A stretch of 64,000 nucleotides of DNA from Amycolatopsis mediterranei (GCF_026017845.1 NZ_CP100416.1:3380948-3444947); one strand, 5' to 3'. Numbered from the stretch's first letter, positions 24,606-33,931 are shown. Notes: generated by a model from the sequence alone, not told the origin. Translations and numbers: made by a program.

Positions 24606-25366
24606 TGTACGCCGCCGAACGGCACCAGCTCCTGGCGCAACGCGCACGACGCGACGGCCGCGTCGACGTCGGTGACGTCGCCGCCGAACTCGGTGTCGCC
24701 CCCGAGACCATCCGCCGCGACCTCGGCGTCCTCGAACGCCAAGGCGTGGTCCGCCGCGTCTACGGCGGCGCGGTCGCCGTCGAGCGGCTCGACTTCGAAC
24801 CCGAGGTCGCGCAGCGGGATCAGACCAACGCCGCCGAAAAGGACGCGATCGCCCGGGCCGCGCTGGACCTGGTGCCCGACCGCGGCTCGATCCTGCTCGA
24901 CGCGGGCACCACGACCAGCAGGCTCGCCACGCTGCTGCCCGCCGACCGCGAGCTGACGGTGATCACCAACTCGATCCCGGTCGCCTCGATCCTCGCCACC
25001 CGGCCGGGCATCACGCTGCACATCCTGGGCGGCCGCGTCCGCGGCACGACGCTCGCCGCGGTCGAAGCCTGGACGCTGCGCGCGCTCGAAGGCCTGCTCG
25101 TCGACGTCGCTTTCCTCGGGGCCAACGGCTTTTCGGCCGAGCACGGCTGCACGACGCCGGACATGGCCGAGTCCGCCGTGAAGGCCGCCGTGGTCGCCGC
25201 CGCCCGCAAGCGGGTGCTGCTGGCCGACCACAGCAAGTACGGCACCGACCAGCTCAGCCGCTTCGCGCGGCTGGCGGAGATCGACGTCCTGATCACCGAC
25301 AGCGGCATCGACGCGGGCGCGGTGGCCGAACTCGAAGAAGCGGGCCCGGAGGTGGTGCTGGCGTGA
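24605..25366 (+). CDS. fruR: DeoR-family regulator of the fructose operon
   Basis: A protein of 253 residues. The N-terminal HTH VDVGDVAAELGVAPETIRRDLGVLE is the DeoR signature, followed by GVVRRVYGGAV. The effector domain carries DAGTTTSRLA, ITNSIPVA, LGGRVRG and LLADHSKYG, as in phosphosugar-sensing members. It is expected to release DNA on binding fructose 1-phosphate. It is first in the operon, and its stop overlaps the fruK start by 4 bp. The direct repeats at its own start codon imply autoregulation. Confidence 0.92.
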   Translation: MYAAERHQLLAQRARRDGRVDVGDVAAELGVAPETIRRDLGVLERQGVVRRVYGGAVAVERLDFEPEVAQRDQTNAAEKDAIARAALDLVPDRGSILLDAGTTTSRLATLLPADRELTVITNSIPVASILATRPGITLHILGGRVRGTTLAAVEAWTLRALEGLLVDVAFLGANGFSAEHGCTTPDMAESAVKAAVVAAARKRVLLADHSKYGTDQLSRFARLAEIDVLITDSGIDAGAVAELEEAGPEVVLA

Positions 25367-26307
25367 TCGTCACCGTGACCCCGAACCCGAGCCTCGACCG
25401 GACCGCGCGGCTGGCCGACCTACGCCGCGGCGAGGTCAACCGGGCCGAAGCCGTGCAGCTCGACCCCGGTGGCAAGGGCGTGAACGTCGCCCGCGCGCTG
25501 GCCGCCGCCGGCACCCCGACCGTCGCGCTGCTGCCCGCCGGCGGGGCGGTCGGCGAGCGGCTGGCCGACCTGCTCGCGCCCGAAGGCGTGCCGGTCGTCG
25601 CCGTGCCGATCGCCGGGTCGACCCGCAGCAACATCACGCTCGTCGAAGCCGACGGGACCACGACGAAGATCAACGAGCCGGGCCCCGAGATCTCCCCCGC
25701 CGAACTCGCCACGCTCGAACGCCGCGCCGTCGAACTGGCCGCGCGCGGCGAATGGCTGGTGTGCTGCGGCAGCCTGCCCGCCGGCGTGCCCGACGACTTC
25801 TACGCGCGGCTGACGGAACTCGCCCACGAAGCCGGCGCGAAGGTCGCCGTCGACTCCTCCGGCGCGCCGCTCGCCGACGCCTGCACGGCCGGCCCCGACC
25901 TGCTGAAGCCCAACCTCGACGAGCTGACCGAGCTCGCCGGCCGCCCGCTCCCGCTGCTCGGCGACGTCGTCGCGTTCTGCCGGGAACTGATCTCCGGTGG
26001 CGTCGGCCGCGTGCTGGTCAGTTTGGGCGCGCGCGGCGCGGTGCTCGTCGAGGAGACCGCAACCTGCCACGCACTCGGCCCGCTCGTGGCCGTGCGCAGC
26101 ACCGTCGGCGCCGGAGACGCCGCACTCGCCGGGTTCCTCCACGCGGGAGGAACCGGCCCCCAAGCCCTGCGGACCGCGGTCGCCTACGGCACCGCCGCGG
26201 TCACGCAGGAGGGCAGCCGCATGCCCACCCCGCAGGACGTGCACCCCGACCAGGTGCGCCTGCTCGACGCCGACCCCACCTTCACCCTCAGCGGAGCCGC
26301 CGCATGA
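25363..26307 (+). CDS. fruK: 1-phosphofructokinase
   Basis: A protein of 314 residues of the PfkB family. NPSLDRTARL opens the sugar-binding site, GGKGVNVARALAAAG is the N-terminal PfkB signature, and STVGAGDAALAGFLHA is the C-terminal signature with the catalytic Asp. It phosphorylates fructose 1-phosphate made by the PTS to fructose 1,6-bisphosphate. The GTG start at 25363 lies in a GTGA overlap with fruR, and its own stop overlaps the next gene by 4 bp. Confidence 0.95.
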   Translation: MIVTVTPNPSLDRTARLADLRRGEVNRAEAVQLDPGGKGVNVARALAAAGTPTVALLPAGGAVGERLADLLAPEGVPVVAVPIAGSTRSNITLVEADGTTTKINEPGPEISPAELATLERRAVELAARGEWLVCCGSLPAGVPDDFYARLTELAHEAGAKVAVDSSGAPLADACTAGPDLLKPNLDELTELAGRPLPLLGDVVAFCRELISGGVGRVLVSLGARGAVLVEETATCHALGPLVAVRSTVGAGDAALAGFLHAGGTGPQALRTAVAYGTAAVTQEGSRMPTPQDVHPDQVRLLDADPTFTLSGAAA

Positions 26308-26756
26308 CCACCCCAGACCTGATCACCGCCGACCTGGTCGACCTCGGCCTCGACGCCGCCGACAAGCAGACCGCCATCCGCGGCCTCGCGCAGCGGCTCG
26401 TCGACGCCGGGCGGGTGACCGACCTCGACCTCTTCCTCAAGGACGTCGCCGCCCGCGAGGAGCAGATGGCCACCGGGCTCGAAGGCGGCATCGGCATCCC
26501 GCACTGCCGCTCGGCCGCGGTGACCGCGCCGACGCTGGCCTTCGGCCGCAGCGACGCGGGCATCGACTTCGGCGCGCCGGACGGTCCGGCGAAGCTGATC
26601 TTCCTCATCGCCGCGCCGGAAGGCGGCGGCAGCGAGCACCTCAAGGTCCTGGCCGCCCTCGCCCGGCGGCTCGTCCGGGCGGAGTTCAAGCAGCACCTGC
26701 TGGACGCCACCGACGCCGACGCCCTCGCCGAGTACATCCGCCAGGAGGTGGCCTGA
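26304..26756 (+). CDS. PTS fructose transporter subunit IIA
   Basis: A protein of 150 residues. The phosphorylatable His lies in EGGIGIPHCRS (about residue 71), preceded by EEQMATGL, as in fructose/mannitol-type EIIA domains. It receives phosphate from HPr and passes it to the IIB domain of the next gene. It is a separate cytoplasmic protein here, whereas many bacteria fuse IIA to IIBC. The gene is in tight overlap with fruK and 2 bases from IIBC. Confidence 0.93.
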   Translation: MTTPDLITADLVDLGLDAADKQTAIRGLAQRLVDAGRVTDLDLFLKDVAAREEQMATGLEGGIGIPHCRSAAVTAPTLAFGRSDAGIDFGAPDGPAKLIFLIAAPEGGGSEHLKVLAALARRLVRAEFKQHLLDATDADALAEYIRQEVA

Positions 26757-26758
26757 TC

Positions 26759-28210
26759 ATGAAGTTCGTCGCCATCACCGCCTGCCCCACCGGGATCGCC
26801 CACACCTACATGGCGGCCGAGTCGCTGGAGCAGACCGCCAAGGCCAACGGCGACGAGATCGTCGTCGAGACCCAGGGTTCGGCCGGGTCCGAACCGCTGT
26901 CCGCCGAGGACATCGCGAGCGCCGACGCCGTCATCTTCGCCGCCGACCTCGCGGTGCAGGGCCGGGACCGCTTCGCCGGCAAGCCGATCGTCGATGCGCC
27001 GGTCAAGGCCGCGATCAACGACGCGGCCGGGCTGTTCGAGCGCGCCAAGGCCGCCGCCCGTGAACCGGCACCCGCGACGCCGGCCGCCCCGGAGCTCACG
27101 TCGAAGGTCGGCGCGAGCGACGGGGCCGGGACCAAGCTCCGCCAGTGGCTGATGACCGGCGTCAGCTACCTCATCCCGTTCGTCGCCGCGGGCGGCCTGC
27201 TGATCGCGTTGAGTTTCGCACTCGGTGGCTACAAGATCGTCGACGCGCCGAAGGTCACCGAGCACTTCGACGCGGGTTCGGTCGCCGGCTGGGCCGCGCT
27301 GATGTTCCAGATCGGCAGCGCGGCGTTCGACTTCCTGGTGCCGGTGCTGGCCGGGTTCATCGCCTTCGCGATGGCCGACCGCCCGGCCATCGCACCCGGG
27401 TTCGTCGGCGGCGCGATCGCCGTCACCGTCCACGCCGGGTTCCTCGGCGGTCTCGTCGCCGGCCTGCTGGCCGGTGGCGTCGTGCTGGCGCTGAAGAAGA
27501 TCCAGGTGCCGAAGGCGATGCGGGGTATCATGCCGGTGGTGGTGTACCCGCTGCTCGGGTCCATTGTGGTCGGTGTGCTGATGTACGTCGTGGTCGGCAA
27601 GCCGATGGCGACAGTAACAATGGGCCTCACCAGCTGGCTCAACAGCCTCAGCGGCGTCAGCGCGCTGCTGCTGGGCGCGCTGCTCGGCCTGATGATGGCC
27701 TTCGACATGGGTGGCCCGGTCAACAAGGCCGCGTACGCCTTCGCCGTCGGCGGCCTGACCACCGGGGCGACGGCGTCGCTGCAGATCATGGCCGCGGTGA
27801 TGGCCGCCGGGATGGTGCCGCCGCTGGCACTGGCGCTCGCGTCCACGGTCCGCAAGAAGCTGTTCACCGAGGCCGAACGCGAGAACGGCCGCGCGGCCTG
27901 GCTGCTCGGCGCGTCGTTCATCACCGAGGGCGCGATCCCGTTCGCCGCGGCGGACCCGTTCCGGGTGATCCCCTCGATCATGCTCGGCTCGGCGGTCACG
28001 GGCTCGCTGTCGATGGCCTTCGGCACAACGCTGCGCGCCCCGCACGGCGGGATCTTCGTCCTCCCGCTGATCGGCAACCCGCTGTTGTTCCTGGTGGCCT
28101 TGATCGCCGGGACGGTGGTCGCCGCCGGGTCGGTGATCGCGCTCAAGCAGGGGCGCTTCCGGGCCGCCGAGCGCTCGTCCGCCGTTTCCAGCCGGCCGGT
28201 CAACGCGTGA
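26759..28210 (+). CDS. fruA: PTS fructose transporter subunit IIBC
   Basis: A protein of 483 residues. The IIB domain (residues 1-100) starts with TACPTGIAHTYMAAE, with Cys the phosphorylation site. A Pro/Ala-rich linker (about 102-120) joins the IIC membrane domain with about eight to ten helices, beginning LMTGVSYLIPFVAAGGLLIAL and containing FDMGGPVNKAAYAF and GASFITEGAIPFAAADP, the substrate-site segments. It imports fructose as fructose 1-phosphate across the plasma membrane. Confidence 0.95.
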   Translation: MKFVAITACPTGIAHTYMAAESLEQTAKANGDEIVVETQGSAGSEPLSAEDIASADAVIFAADLAVQGRDRFAGKPIVDAPVKAAINDAAGLFERAKAAAREPAPATPAAPELTSKVGASDGAGTKLRQWLMTGVSYLIPFVAAGGLLIALSFALGGYKIVDAPKVTEHFDAGSVAGWAALMFQIGSAAFDFLVPVLAGFIAFAMADRPAIAPGFVGGAIAVTVHAGFLGGLVAGLLAGGVVLALKKIQVPKAMRGIMPVVVYPLLGSIVVGVLMYVVVGKPMATVTMGLTSWLNSLSGVSALLLGALLGLMMAFDMGGPVNKAAYAFAVGGLTTGATASLQIMAAVMAAGMVPPLALALASTVRKKLFTEAERENGRAAWLLGASFITEGAIPFAAADPFRVIPSIMLGSAVTGSLSMAFGTTLRAPHGGIFVLPLIGNPLLFLVALIAGTVVAAGSVIALKQGRFRAAERSSAVSSRPVNA

Positions 28211-28221
28211 AGGAGTCCACT

Positions 28222-28500
28222 GTGTACCAACGCCGCACGCTCGTCGCCAGCAGCGTCGGGCTCCACGCCCGGCCCGCGGGCCTGGTCGCTCGCACGGCGG
28301 CCGGCCAGGCCGCGAAGGTGAAGATCGCCAAGATCACGGCCGGCGTCGCCGGAGACCCGGTCGACGCGGCCAGCGTCCTCGGGTTGATGACCCTGGGCGC
28401 GGCCCACGGGGACGAGGTGGAGCTGACCGCCGAAGGCGACGCGGCCCGGGAGTCCGTCGACGCTTTGGCCGAGCTGATCGCGCAGGATCTGGACGCGTAG
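28222..28500 (+). CDS. ptsH: Phosphocarrier protein HPr
   Basis: A protein of 92 residues. GLHARPAGLVARTA contains the active His near residue 15, and ASVLGLMTLGAAHGDEV contains the Ser of the regulatory region, although a cognate HPr kinase is not expected in actinobacteria. GTG at 28222 follows AAGGAG. It is the last gene of the fructose operon and the common phosphate donor for all PTS transporters of the cell. Confidence 0.95.
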   Translation: MYQRRTLVASSVGLHARPAGLVARTAAGQAAKVKIAKITAGVAGDPVDAASVLGLMTLGAAHGDEVELTAEGDAARESVDALAELIAQDLDA

Positions 28501-28503
28501 AAA

Positions 28504-28540
28504 CCAGGCCCGGGCCCTCCGGAAGGGGGCCCGGGCCTGG
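28504..28540 (+). terminator. Terminator of the fructose PTS operon
   Basis: A 14-bp perfect stem CCAGGCCCGGGCCC with its complement at 28527-28540, four bases after the HPr stop. The 9-base loop can itself close by two pairs. Confidence 0.85.
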
Positions 28541-28608
28541 CCGCGTTGACAACACGCGTACGGATGGTCACCCTGTGGGCTTGAGCTGTGGGGAGGAGCT
28601 CAGCGACG

Positions 28609-30930
28609 GTGACGGAGAACAAACGGCTCCGGGCAGCCCGGGAAAGCACCGGATCGAAGTACCACCCCGGCGAGTGCCTGTCGCGGCGGGAGCTGGCGGA
28701 GCTGGTCAACGCCTACCTCTGGGACCACCACCGGCAGCGGACGACGTTGGACGACAACTACGTCGCGAAGCTCGAGCGCGGCACCATCCGGTGGCCGAAT
28801 GCCCGGTACCGGGCCGCGTTCCGCGCCGTACTGGACGTCCGAACCGACGCGGACCTGGGGTTCGTCAACTCGCGCCGCCCGGCCGCTCCGGTCACCGAGC
28901 GCCGGGCGGTGTCGCCGGTGCCGCACCAGCTCCCTGCGCCGCCGCTGCGGTTCACCGCCCGCGTGGACGAGCTGAAGGAGCTTTCGGCCGCCTGTGACGG
29001 CACCCGGGTGGCGGACGGTGCCGTCCTGGTCATCTCGGCGGTCGCCGGCGCCGGCGGGGTCGGGAAGACGGCGTTGGCGCTGCACTGGGCCCACCGCGAG
29101 CTGGACCGGTTTCCGGACGGCCAGCTCTACGTCGATCTCCGCGGGTTCGACCCCGCCGGTCCGCCGATGCCGCCCGAGACCGCGATCCGCGGCTTCCTCG
29201 ACGCGTTCGGCGTCGCTCCCTCGGCGATCCCGGCCGACCTGACCGCACAGGCCGCGTTGTACCGGACGCTGGTCAGCGGGAAGCGCATGCTGATCATCCT
29301 CGACAACGCCCGGGACAGCGCCGCGGTCGAACCGCTGCTTCCGGGCAGCGGCGGCTGCACGGTGATCGTCACCAGCCGCCACCACCTGACCGGGCTCGTC
29401 GCCCGTGGTGCGCACGCGATGCGGCTGCCGATGTTCACCCCGGGCGAAGCGGGTGAGCTGCTCGTCAAGCACCTCGGCGCCGCCAAGGTCGACGCCGAGG
29501 CCGACGCGAGCGCCGCACTGGTCCGCTTCTGCGCCGGGCTGCCGCTGGCCATCAGCATCGTCGCGGCCCGGGCCGGCTCGAACCCGGCCTTTCCCCTGGC
29601 GCTGCTGGCCGCCGAACTCGCCGACGAAACCGGCCGGCTGGACGGGCTCGACGCCGGCGAGGCGTCGGTGCGGCTCTCCTCGGTGTTCTCCGCCTCCTAC
29701 CGGGCGCTGGACGACGAAGCCGCGGACCTGTTGCGGCACCTCGGTTTGGTGCCGGGCGCCGACGTCCCGGCCGCCGCCATCGCCGGGCTCACCGGCCGGC
29801 CCCTCCCCCGGATCGGCCGGCCGCTGCGCACCCTCGAGCACGCCCACCTGCTCCAGCAGCACCGCCCCGGCCGGTACCGGATGCACGACCTCGTCCGCCT
29901 CTACGCCCGCGACCGCGCGCGCACCGACCTGTCCGAGACCGCACAGGACCAGGCGATCCGCCGGCTCGTCGGCTTCTACCTGCACACCGCGTTCGCCGCC
30001 GAGCGGCTGCTCGACGACCACCGACCGTCGATCGACCTCCCGCCCCCGCCGCCCGGATGCCCGCCGCCGGCCCTCGGCGACCACGCCGCGGCCGTGCGGT
30101 GGTTCACCGAGGAACACGCCAACCTGCTCGCCGCCCAGCAGTGCGCGATCCGGCGCGGCTGGGTCGAGGAGGTCTGGCGGATCGCGTGGACGCTGAACAC
30201 CCACCACCTGCGCCATGATCGCCGGGACGACAACCTCCGCGTCTGGCAGCCCGCGATCGACGCCGTCACCGAGATCCGCGGGCGCTCCGACCAGGCGGAC
30301 GTCCACCGCCTCTACGGCTGGGCCCGGATCATGGTCGGCGATCACGGAGCCGGGATGACCCACCTCGGCCGGGCGCTGGAGCTGTTCCGGCAGGCCGGCG
30401 ACGTCGCGGGGCAGGCCCGCGCCCACGAGGCCCTCGCCGCGGCCTGGGAGCAGCACGGGGATCACCGGCGTGCCCTGGCGCCGGCGCTGCAGGCGTTGAC
30501 CTTGTACGAAGGTCTCGGCCGGCCCGCCCGGATCGCGAACGCCCTCAACACGGTGGGGTGGCAGTACGCGCGCCTCGGCGAGCTCGACCAGGCCACCAGG
30601 TACTGCACCGCGGCGCTGCGCCTCTTCCGCCGGCTCCGGTACCTCGACGCCGAGGCCTACGCCCTGCACAGCCTCGGCTACATCGACCACCAGGCCGCCC
30701 GGCACCCCGACGCGGTCCGCCACTACCGGCGCGCCGTGAACCTCCTGCGGGGAGCATTCGACCCCAAGCAGGAAGCGGTTGTGCTCGCCGACCTCGCCGA
30801 CGTGTACGCCTCGGCCCACCGGTACCCCCGAGCCCGGCGTCTCTGGCTCGAGGCCCTCGCCCTCTTCCGGCAGCAGCACCGGGCGTCCGACATCGAGCGG
30901 ATCGAACGCCGCCTCGCCGCGCTCGCCTGA
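28609..30930 (+). CDS. XRE-NB-ARC-TPR signal transduction ATPase (STAND family)
   Basis: A protein of 773 residues. The N-terminus (about 10-85) resembles actinobacterial XRE-type helix-turn-helix heads. The NB-ARC core follows: P-loop GAGGVGKTALALHWAH (about 146-160), Walker B RMLIILDNA, TVIVTSRHHL, GLPLAI and the MHD-like YRMHDLVRLYARD (about 427). From about residue 540 TPR-like helix pairs run to the end. Such proteins act as ligand-gated ATPase switches controlling transcription or defence. GTG at 28609 has GGAGGAG upstream. It is monocistronic between two terminators, so its target cannot be read from context. Confidence 0.85.
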   Translation: MTENKRLRAARESTGSKYHPGECLSRRELAELVNAYLWDHHRQRTTLDDNYVAKLERGTIRWPNARYRAAFRAVLDVRTDADLGFVNSRRPAAPVTERRAVSPVPHQLPAPPLRFTARVDELKELSAACDGTRVADGAVLVISAVAGAGGVGKTALALHWAHRELDRFPDGQLYVDLRGFDPAGPPMPPETAIRGFLDAFGVAPSAIPADLTAQAALYRTLVSGKRMLIILDNARDSAAVEPLLPGSGGCTVIVTSRHHLTGLVARGAHAMRLPMFTPGEAGELLVKHLGAAKVDAEADASAALVRFCAGLPLAISIVAARAGSNPAFPLALLAAELADETGRLDGLDAGEASVRLSSVFSASYRALDDEAADLLRHLGLVPGADVPAAAIAGLTGRPLPRIGRPLRTLEHAHLLQQHRPGRYRMHDLVRLYARDRARTDLSETAQDQAIRRLVGFYLHTAFAAERLLDDHRPSIDLPPPPPGCPPPALGDHAAAVRWFTEEHANLLAAQQCAIRRGWVEEVWRIAWTLNTHHLRHDRRDDNLRVWQPAIDAVTEIRGRSDQADVHRLYGWARIMVGDHGAGMTHLGRALELFRQAGDVAGQARAHEALAAAWEQHGDHRRALAPALQALTLYEGLGRPARIANALNTVGWQYARLGELDQATRYCTAALRLFRRLRYLDAEAYALHSLGYIDHQAARHPDAVRHYRRAVNLLRGAFDPKQEAVVLADLADVYASAHRYPRARRLWLEALALFRQQHRASDIERIERRLAALA

Positions 30931-31035
30931 CCTCCGGCCGGCCGGGATCCCGCGATTCCTCCCTCCCGGAAGCCGTCGCCACCGGCCAGAGTGGTCTTGG
31001 GCAGTGCGACGCCGACGCTGCCTTCAGGGGGAGAT

Positions 31036-31067
31036 GGTGGCGGCACCCGGTGGCGGGTGCCGCCACC
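31036..31067. terminator. Bidirectional hairpin terminator
   Basis: A 13-bp perfect stem GGTGGCGGCACCC / GGGTGCCGCCACC with a 6-base loop. It lies between the converging NB-ARC and TetR genes. Confidence 0.85.
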
Positions 31068-31079
31068 CAGCCGTGGGGG

Positions 31080-31667
31080 TTACGCCGGGCCGAGCAGCGC
31101 GATCGACGCCCGGACCGCGACCTCGGTGACGTCACCGGCGCGGCCGCCGTCTTCCACGGTCGTTGCGATCAGCTCCCGCAGGCCGCCCAGCAGCATGATC
31201 GACAGCTGCCGCGACGGCGGGCTGATACCCGCCGCGCGCATCTCCGGGGTGTCCGTCAGGCGCTGGGTCATCGCAATGAAGCCCTCCATCGCGTCGCGCT
31301 GCAGCTCGCGGGCCGGGGCGCCGAGCGCGGGGATGTCCCGGATCCAGCTCAGCGTGATCGCCGGCTCGGACTCCGCGCACGCGATCCACGTCTCGATCGC
31401 CTGGCGGGCCTGGTCCTTCCACGGGGCGCGCGGGTCCACCGCCTCCGAAATCCGCTGGATCATCGACCGGTTCGCCTCCGCCAGGAGCGCGATCAAGCAC
31501 TCTTCACGGCTGGAGAAGTGCTCGTAGAACGTCCGGCGGGACGTCCGCGCGCGGCGGACGACGTCGGCCACCGTCGTATCGCGGAAGCCGGCCTCGATGA
31601 TCGACTCCGCCAGCCCGTCCAGGAGGCGCCGGCGGAATGGGCGGGTGTCGACGTCCACGGAAGTCAC
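31080..31667 (-). CDS. TetR-family regulator of the P450-EthA operon
   Basis: A protein of 195 residues. The HTH region reads IIEAGFRDTTVADVVRRARTSRRTFYEHFSSREEC (about residues 19-53), the classic TetR DNA-binding fold. The helical ligand domain has no recognised signature. GTG at 31667 follows GGAGGGG. It diverges from the P450 operon, and the spacer holds two identical-type inverted repeats, so it most likely represses both directions. The layout equals Rv0135c-Rv0136 (TetR beside CYP138) in mycobacteria. Confidence 0.9.
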   Translation of the reverse strand: MTSVDVDTRPFRRRLLDGLAESIIEAGFRDTTVADVVRRARTSRRTFYEHFSSREECLIALLAEANRSMIQRISEAVDPRAPWKDQARQAIETWIACAESEPAITLSWIRDIPALGAPARELQRDAMEGFIAMTQRLTDTPEMRAAGISPPSRQLSIMLLGGLRELIATTVEDGGRAGDVTEVAVRASIALLGPA

Positions 31668-31694
31668 GCTATACCCCTCCTCTTGTAAGGAGAT

Positions 31695-31734
31695 GGTACA
31701 CCGGCGTACCGTACCCCCGGTACGCTCGCGTACC
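31695..31734. promoter_or_regulatory. Double TetR operator, two GGTAC-N6-GTACC repeats
   Basis: GGTAC-ACCGGC-GTACC at 31695-31710 and GGTAC-GCTCGC-GTACC at 31719-31734 have centres 24 bp apart. The perfect half-sites and equal spacing point to two TetR dimers binding side by side between the divergent genes. The P450 start is 18 bases downstream. Confidence 0.8.
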
Positions 31735-31751
31735 ACCTTCCGGGAGGGTCG

Positions 31752-33044
31752 ATGACGACCATGACACGCCCCGCAGCACTGCCACCGGGGCCCACCGCGC
31801 CCCGCGCCGTGCAGGGCGCCTATGCCCTGACGCAGCCCCTGCGCGGCTTGCGGCGGCTCAAAGAGCGCTACGGGGACGCCTTCACGGTGAACGTGCCGAT
31901 CTTCGGCAACGCCGTGGTGATCAGCGGCGCCACCGAGATCAAGCAGCTGTTCACCTCCGGCCCCGAACTCGTGGACAACCTCGAGGTCAACCTCGGGCGC
32001 GTGCTCGGCCCGCGGTCGATGTTCGCGCTGTCCGGCGAGGAGCACAAACGGCAGCGCAAGCTCCTGATCCCGCCCTTCCACGGCCGCCGCCTCGCCGCGT
32101 ACGAAAAGATCGTCGAGGAAGAAACCGCGCGCGAACTCGCGAGCTGGCCGGAAGGCAAGGCGTTCGCCACGCTGCCGTCGATGATGCGGATCACCCTCAA
32201 CGCCATCCTCCGCGCCGTCTTCGGCGCTGAAGGGGCCGAGTTCGCCGAGCTGCGCGAGCTGCTCCCGCCGTTCGTGACCCTCGGCTCCCGGCTGGCCGTG
32301 CTGCCGATCACCAAGAAAGGCCGCTACAACCCGTGGCGCCGCTTCGAACGGATGCGCCGCGAGTACGACGCCATCGTCGACCGGCTGATCACCAAGGCCC
32401 GTCCGGACGGCGACGACGTCCTTTCGATGATGCTGCAGACCCGCTACGACGACGGGACGGGACTGAGCCGCGAAGAGATCGCCGACCAGCTCCTCACCCT
32501 GCTCACCGCCGGGCACGAGACCACGGCGACCACCCTGGCCTGGGCCGTCGAGCGCCTCCGCCGCCACTCGGCGCTGCTGGCGGAACTGCAAGCCGGCGAC
32601 GGAAAACTGCTCGACGCCACGATCCTCGAAGTCCAGCGCACCCGGCCGGTCATCGACCTCACCGCCCGGCAGGTCAAGCAGGACGGCTTCCGGCTCGGCC
32701 GGTGGACGCTGCCGAAGGGGTACGCGGTGCTCGTCAGCATCGCGCTGATCCACGACGACGACACCGTCTTCCCCCACGCGGCCACCTTCGACCCGCACCG
32801 CTTCGCCGGCGCGCGCCCGGATCTCTACCAGTGGATCCCGTTCGGCGGCGGCACCCGCCGCTGCCTCGGCGCCGCCTTCGCGACCATGGAAATGACCGTC
32901 GTGCTGCGGACCCTGCTCCGGGACTTCACCCTGGTCCCGACGGAGGAGCCCGGCGAACGCTGGCACTCGCGGGGCGTGGCCTACGCCCCGGCCAAGGGCG
33001 GCCGCGCGATCGTGCGCCGCCGGAGCACCGGAGGAGATTCGTGA
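31752..33044 (+). CDS. Cytochrome P450, CYP138-like
   Basis: A protein of 430 residues. Key motifs are the I-helix AGHETTA (about residue 255), EVQRTR (the ExxR pair, about 296) and the haem loop FGGGTRRCLGAAFA with the Cys ligand near residue 377. The N-terminus PPGPTAPRAVQG and blocks such as KLLIPPFHGRRL, TLPSMMRITLNAILRAVFGA and TLGSRLAVLP match mycobacterial CYP138 closely by my recollection. It would hydroxylate a lipid or alicyclic substrate using ferredoxin electrons; no ferredoxin gene is adjacent. GGGAGGG precedes the ATG. Its stop overlaps the hydrolase start by 4 bp. Confidence 0.9.
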   Translation: MTTMTRPAALPPGPTAPRAVQGAYALTQPLRGLRRLKERYGDAFTVNVPIFGNAVVISGATEIKQLFTSGPELVDNLEVNLGRVLGPRSMFALSGEEHKRQRKLLIPPFHGRRLAAYEKIVEEETARELASWPEGKAFATLPSMMRITLNAILRAVFGAEGAEFAELRELLPPFVTLGSRLAVLPITKKGRYNPWRRFERMRREYDAIVDRLITKARPDGDDVLSMMLQTRYDDGTGLSREEIADQLLTLLTAGHETTATTLAWAVERLRRHSALLAELQAGDGKLLDATILEVQRTRPVIDLTARQVKQDGFRLGRWTLPKGYAVLVSIALIHDDDTVFPHAATFDPHRFAGARPDLYQWIPFGGGTRRCLGAAFATMEMTVVLRTLLRDFTLVPTEEPGERWHSRGVAYAPAKGGRAIVRRRSTGGDS

Positions 33045-33931
33045 CCGACCAGATCGCCGATGCCGGCCGGGGCATTTCCCTGGCCTACGAGCGGATCGGG
33101 GACACCGGCGCCGAGCCGCTGGTCCTCGTCGCCGGCCTGGGCCAGCAGCTGCACAGCTGGCCGGACGCCTTCTGCGCGAAGCTCGCCGAACGCGGGTACC
33201 AGGTCATCCGGTTCGACAACCGCGACGCCGGCCGCTCCACGCACCCGCGCTTCCGGCCGCCGAGCCTGGCCGGCATGCTCGTGGGCCGGTTCCCCGCGCA
33301 GCAGTACGACCTCACGGACATGGCCGCCGACACCATCGGCCTGTTCGACGCCCTGGACCTCGAGACCGCCCACGTCGCGGGCGTCTCGATGGGCGGCATG
33401 ATCTCCCAGACCGTGGCGGCACGGTACCCGGAGCGGATCCGCACGCTGACGTCGATCATGTCGACGACCGGGTCGCGCGTGTTCGGCCGGCCGGCGCTTT
33501 CGACGCTGCGGATGATGGGCGCGAAGCCGCCGAAGTCCCGCGAGGAGGCGATCGAAAGCGCCGTCCGGATGTTCCGCCACATCGGCTCGCGCGGCTTCCC
33601 GTTCGACGAGGCCCGGGTCCGTGAGCGGGCCGGGACGAGCTGGGACCGCGACCCGACGGCCGGCGGTGTGGGCCGCCAGCTCGCGGCCATCATGAAGTCC
33701 GGCAACCGGACGCCGCTGCTGCGGAAGATCACCGCGCCGACGCTGGTGATCCACGGCGACCGCGACCGGATGGTCCACCCCACCGGCGGTGCGGCCACCG
33801 CACGCGCCATCCCGGGCGCCCGGCTCGAAACCGTCCGCGGGATGGGCCACGACCTGCCCGAAGGCGCGTGGTCCACGGTGCTCGACCTCATCGACCAGCA
33901 CGCGAGGAGCAGCGATGTCCCGGCCCCGTAG
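33041..33931 (+). CDS. Alpha/beta hydrolase (esterase or lactonase)
   Basis: A protein of 296 residues. The nucleophile elbow is GVSMGGM (about residue 117), the acid Asp lies in HGDRDRMVHP (about 244), and the His in GMGHDLPEG (about 272). RFDNRDAGRST is the oxyanion-strand region of the family. It is cytosolic with no signal. GTG at 33041 follows GGAGGAG and is coupled to the P450 gene. In an operon with a Baeyer-Villiger enzyme it likely hydrolyses the ester or lactone product; an epoxide-hydrolase-like role is an alternative. Confidence 0.85.
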   Translation: MTDQIADAGRGISLAYERIGDTGAEPLVLVAGLGQQLHSWPDAFCAKLAERGYQVIRFDNRDAGRSTHPRFRPPSLAGMLVGRFPAQQYDLTDMAADTIGLFDALDLETAHVAGVSMGGMISQTVAARYPERIRTLTSIMSTTGSRVFGRPALSTLRMMGAKPPKSREEAIESAVRMFRHIGSRGFPFDEARVRERAGTSWDRDPTAGGVGRQLAAIMKSGNRTPLLRKITAPTLVIHGDRDRMVHPTGGAATARAIPGARLETVRGMGHDLPEGAWSTVLDLIDQHARSSDVPAP

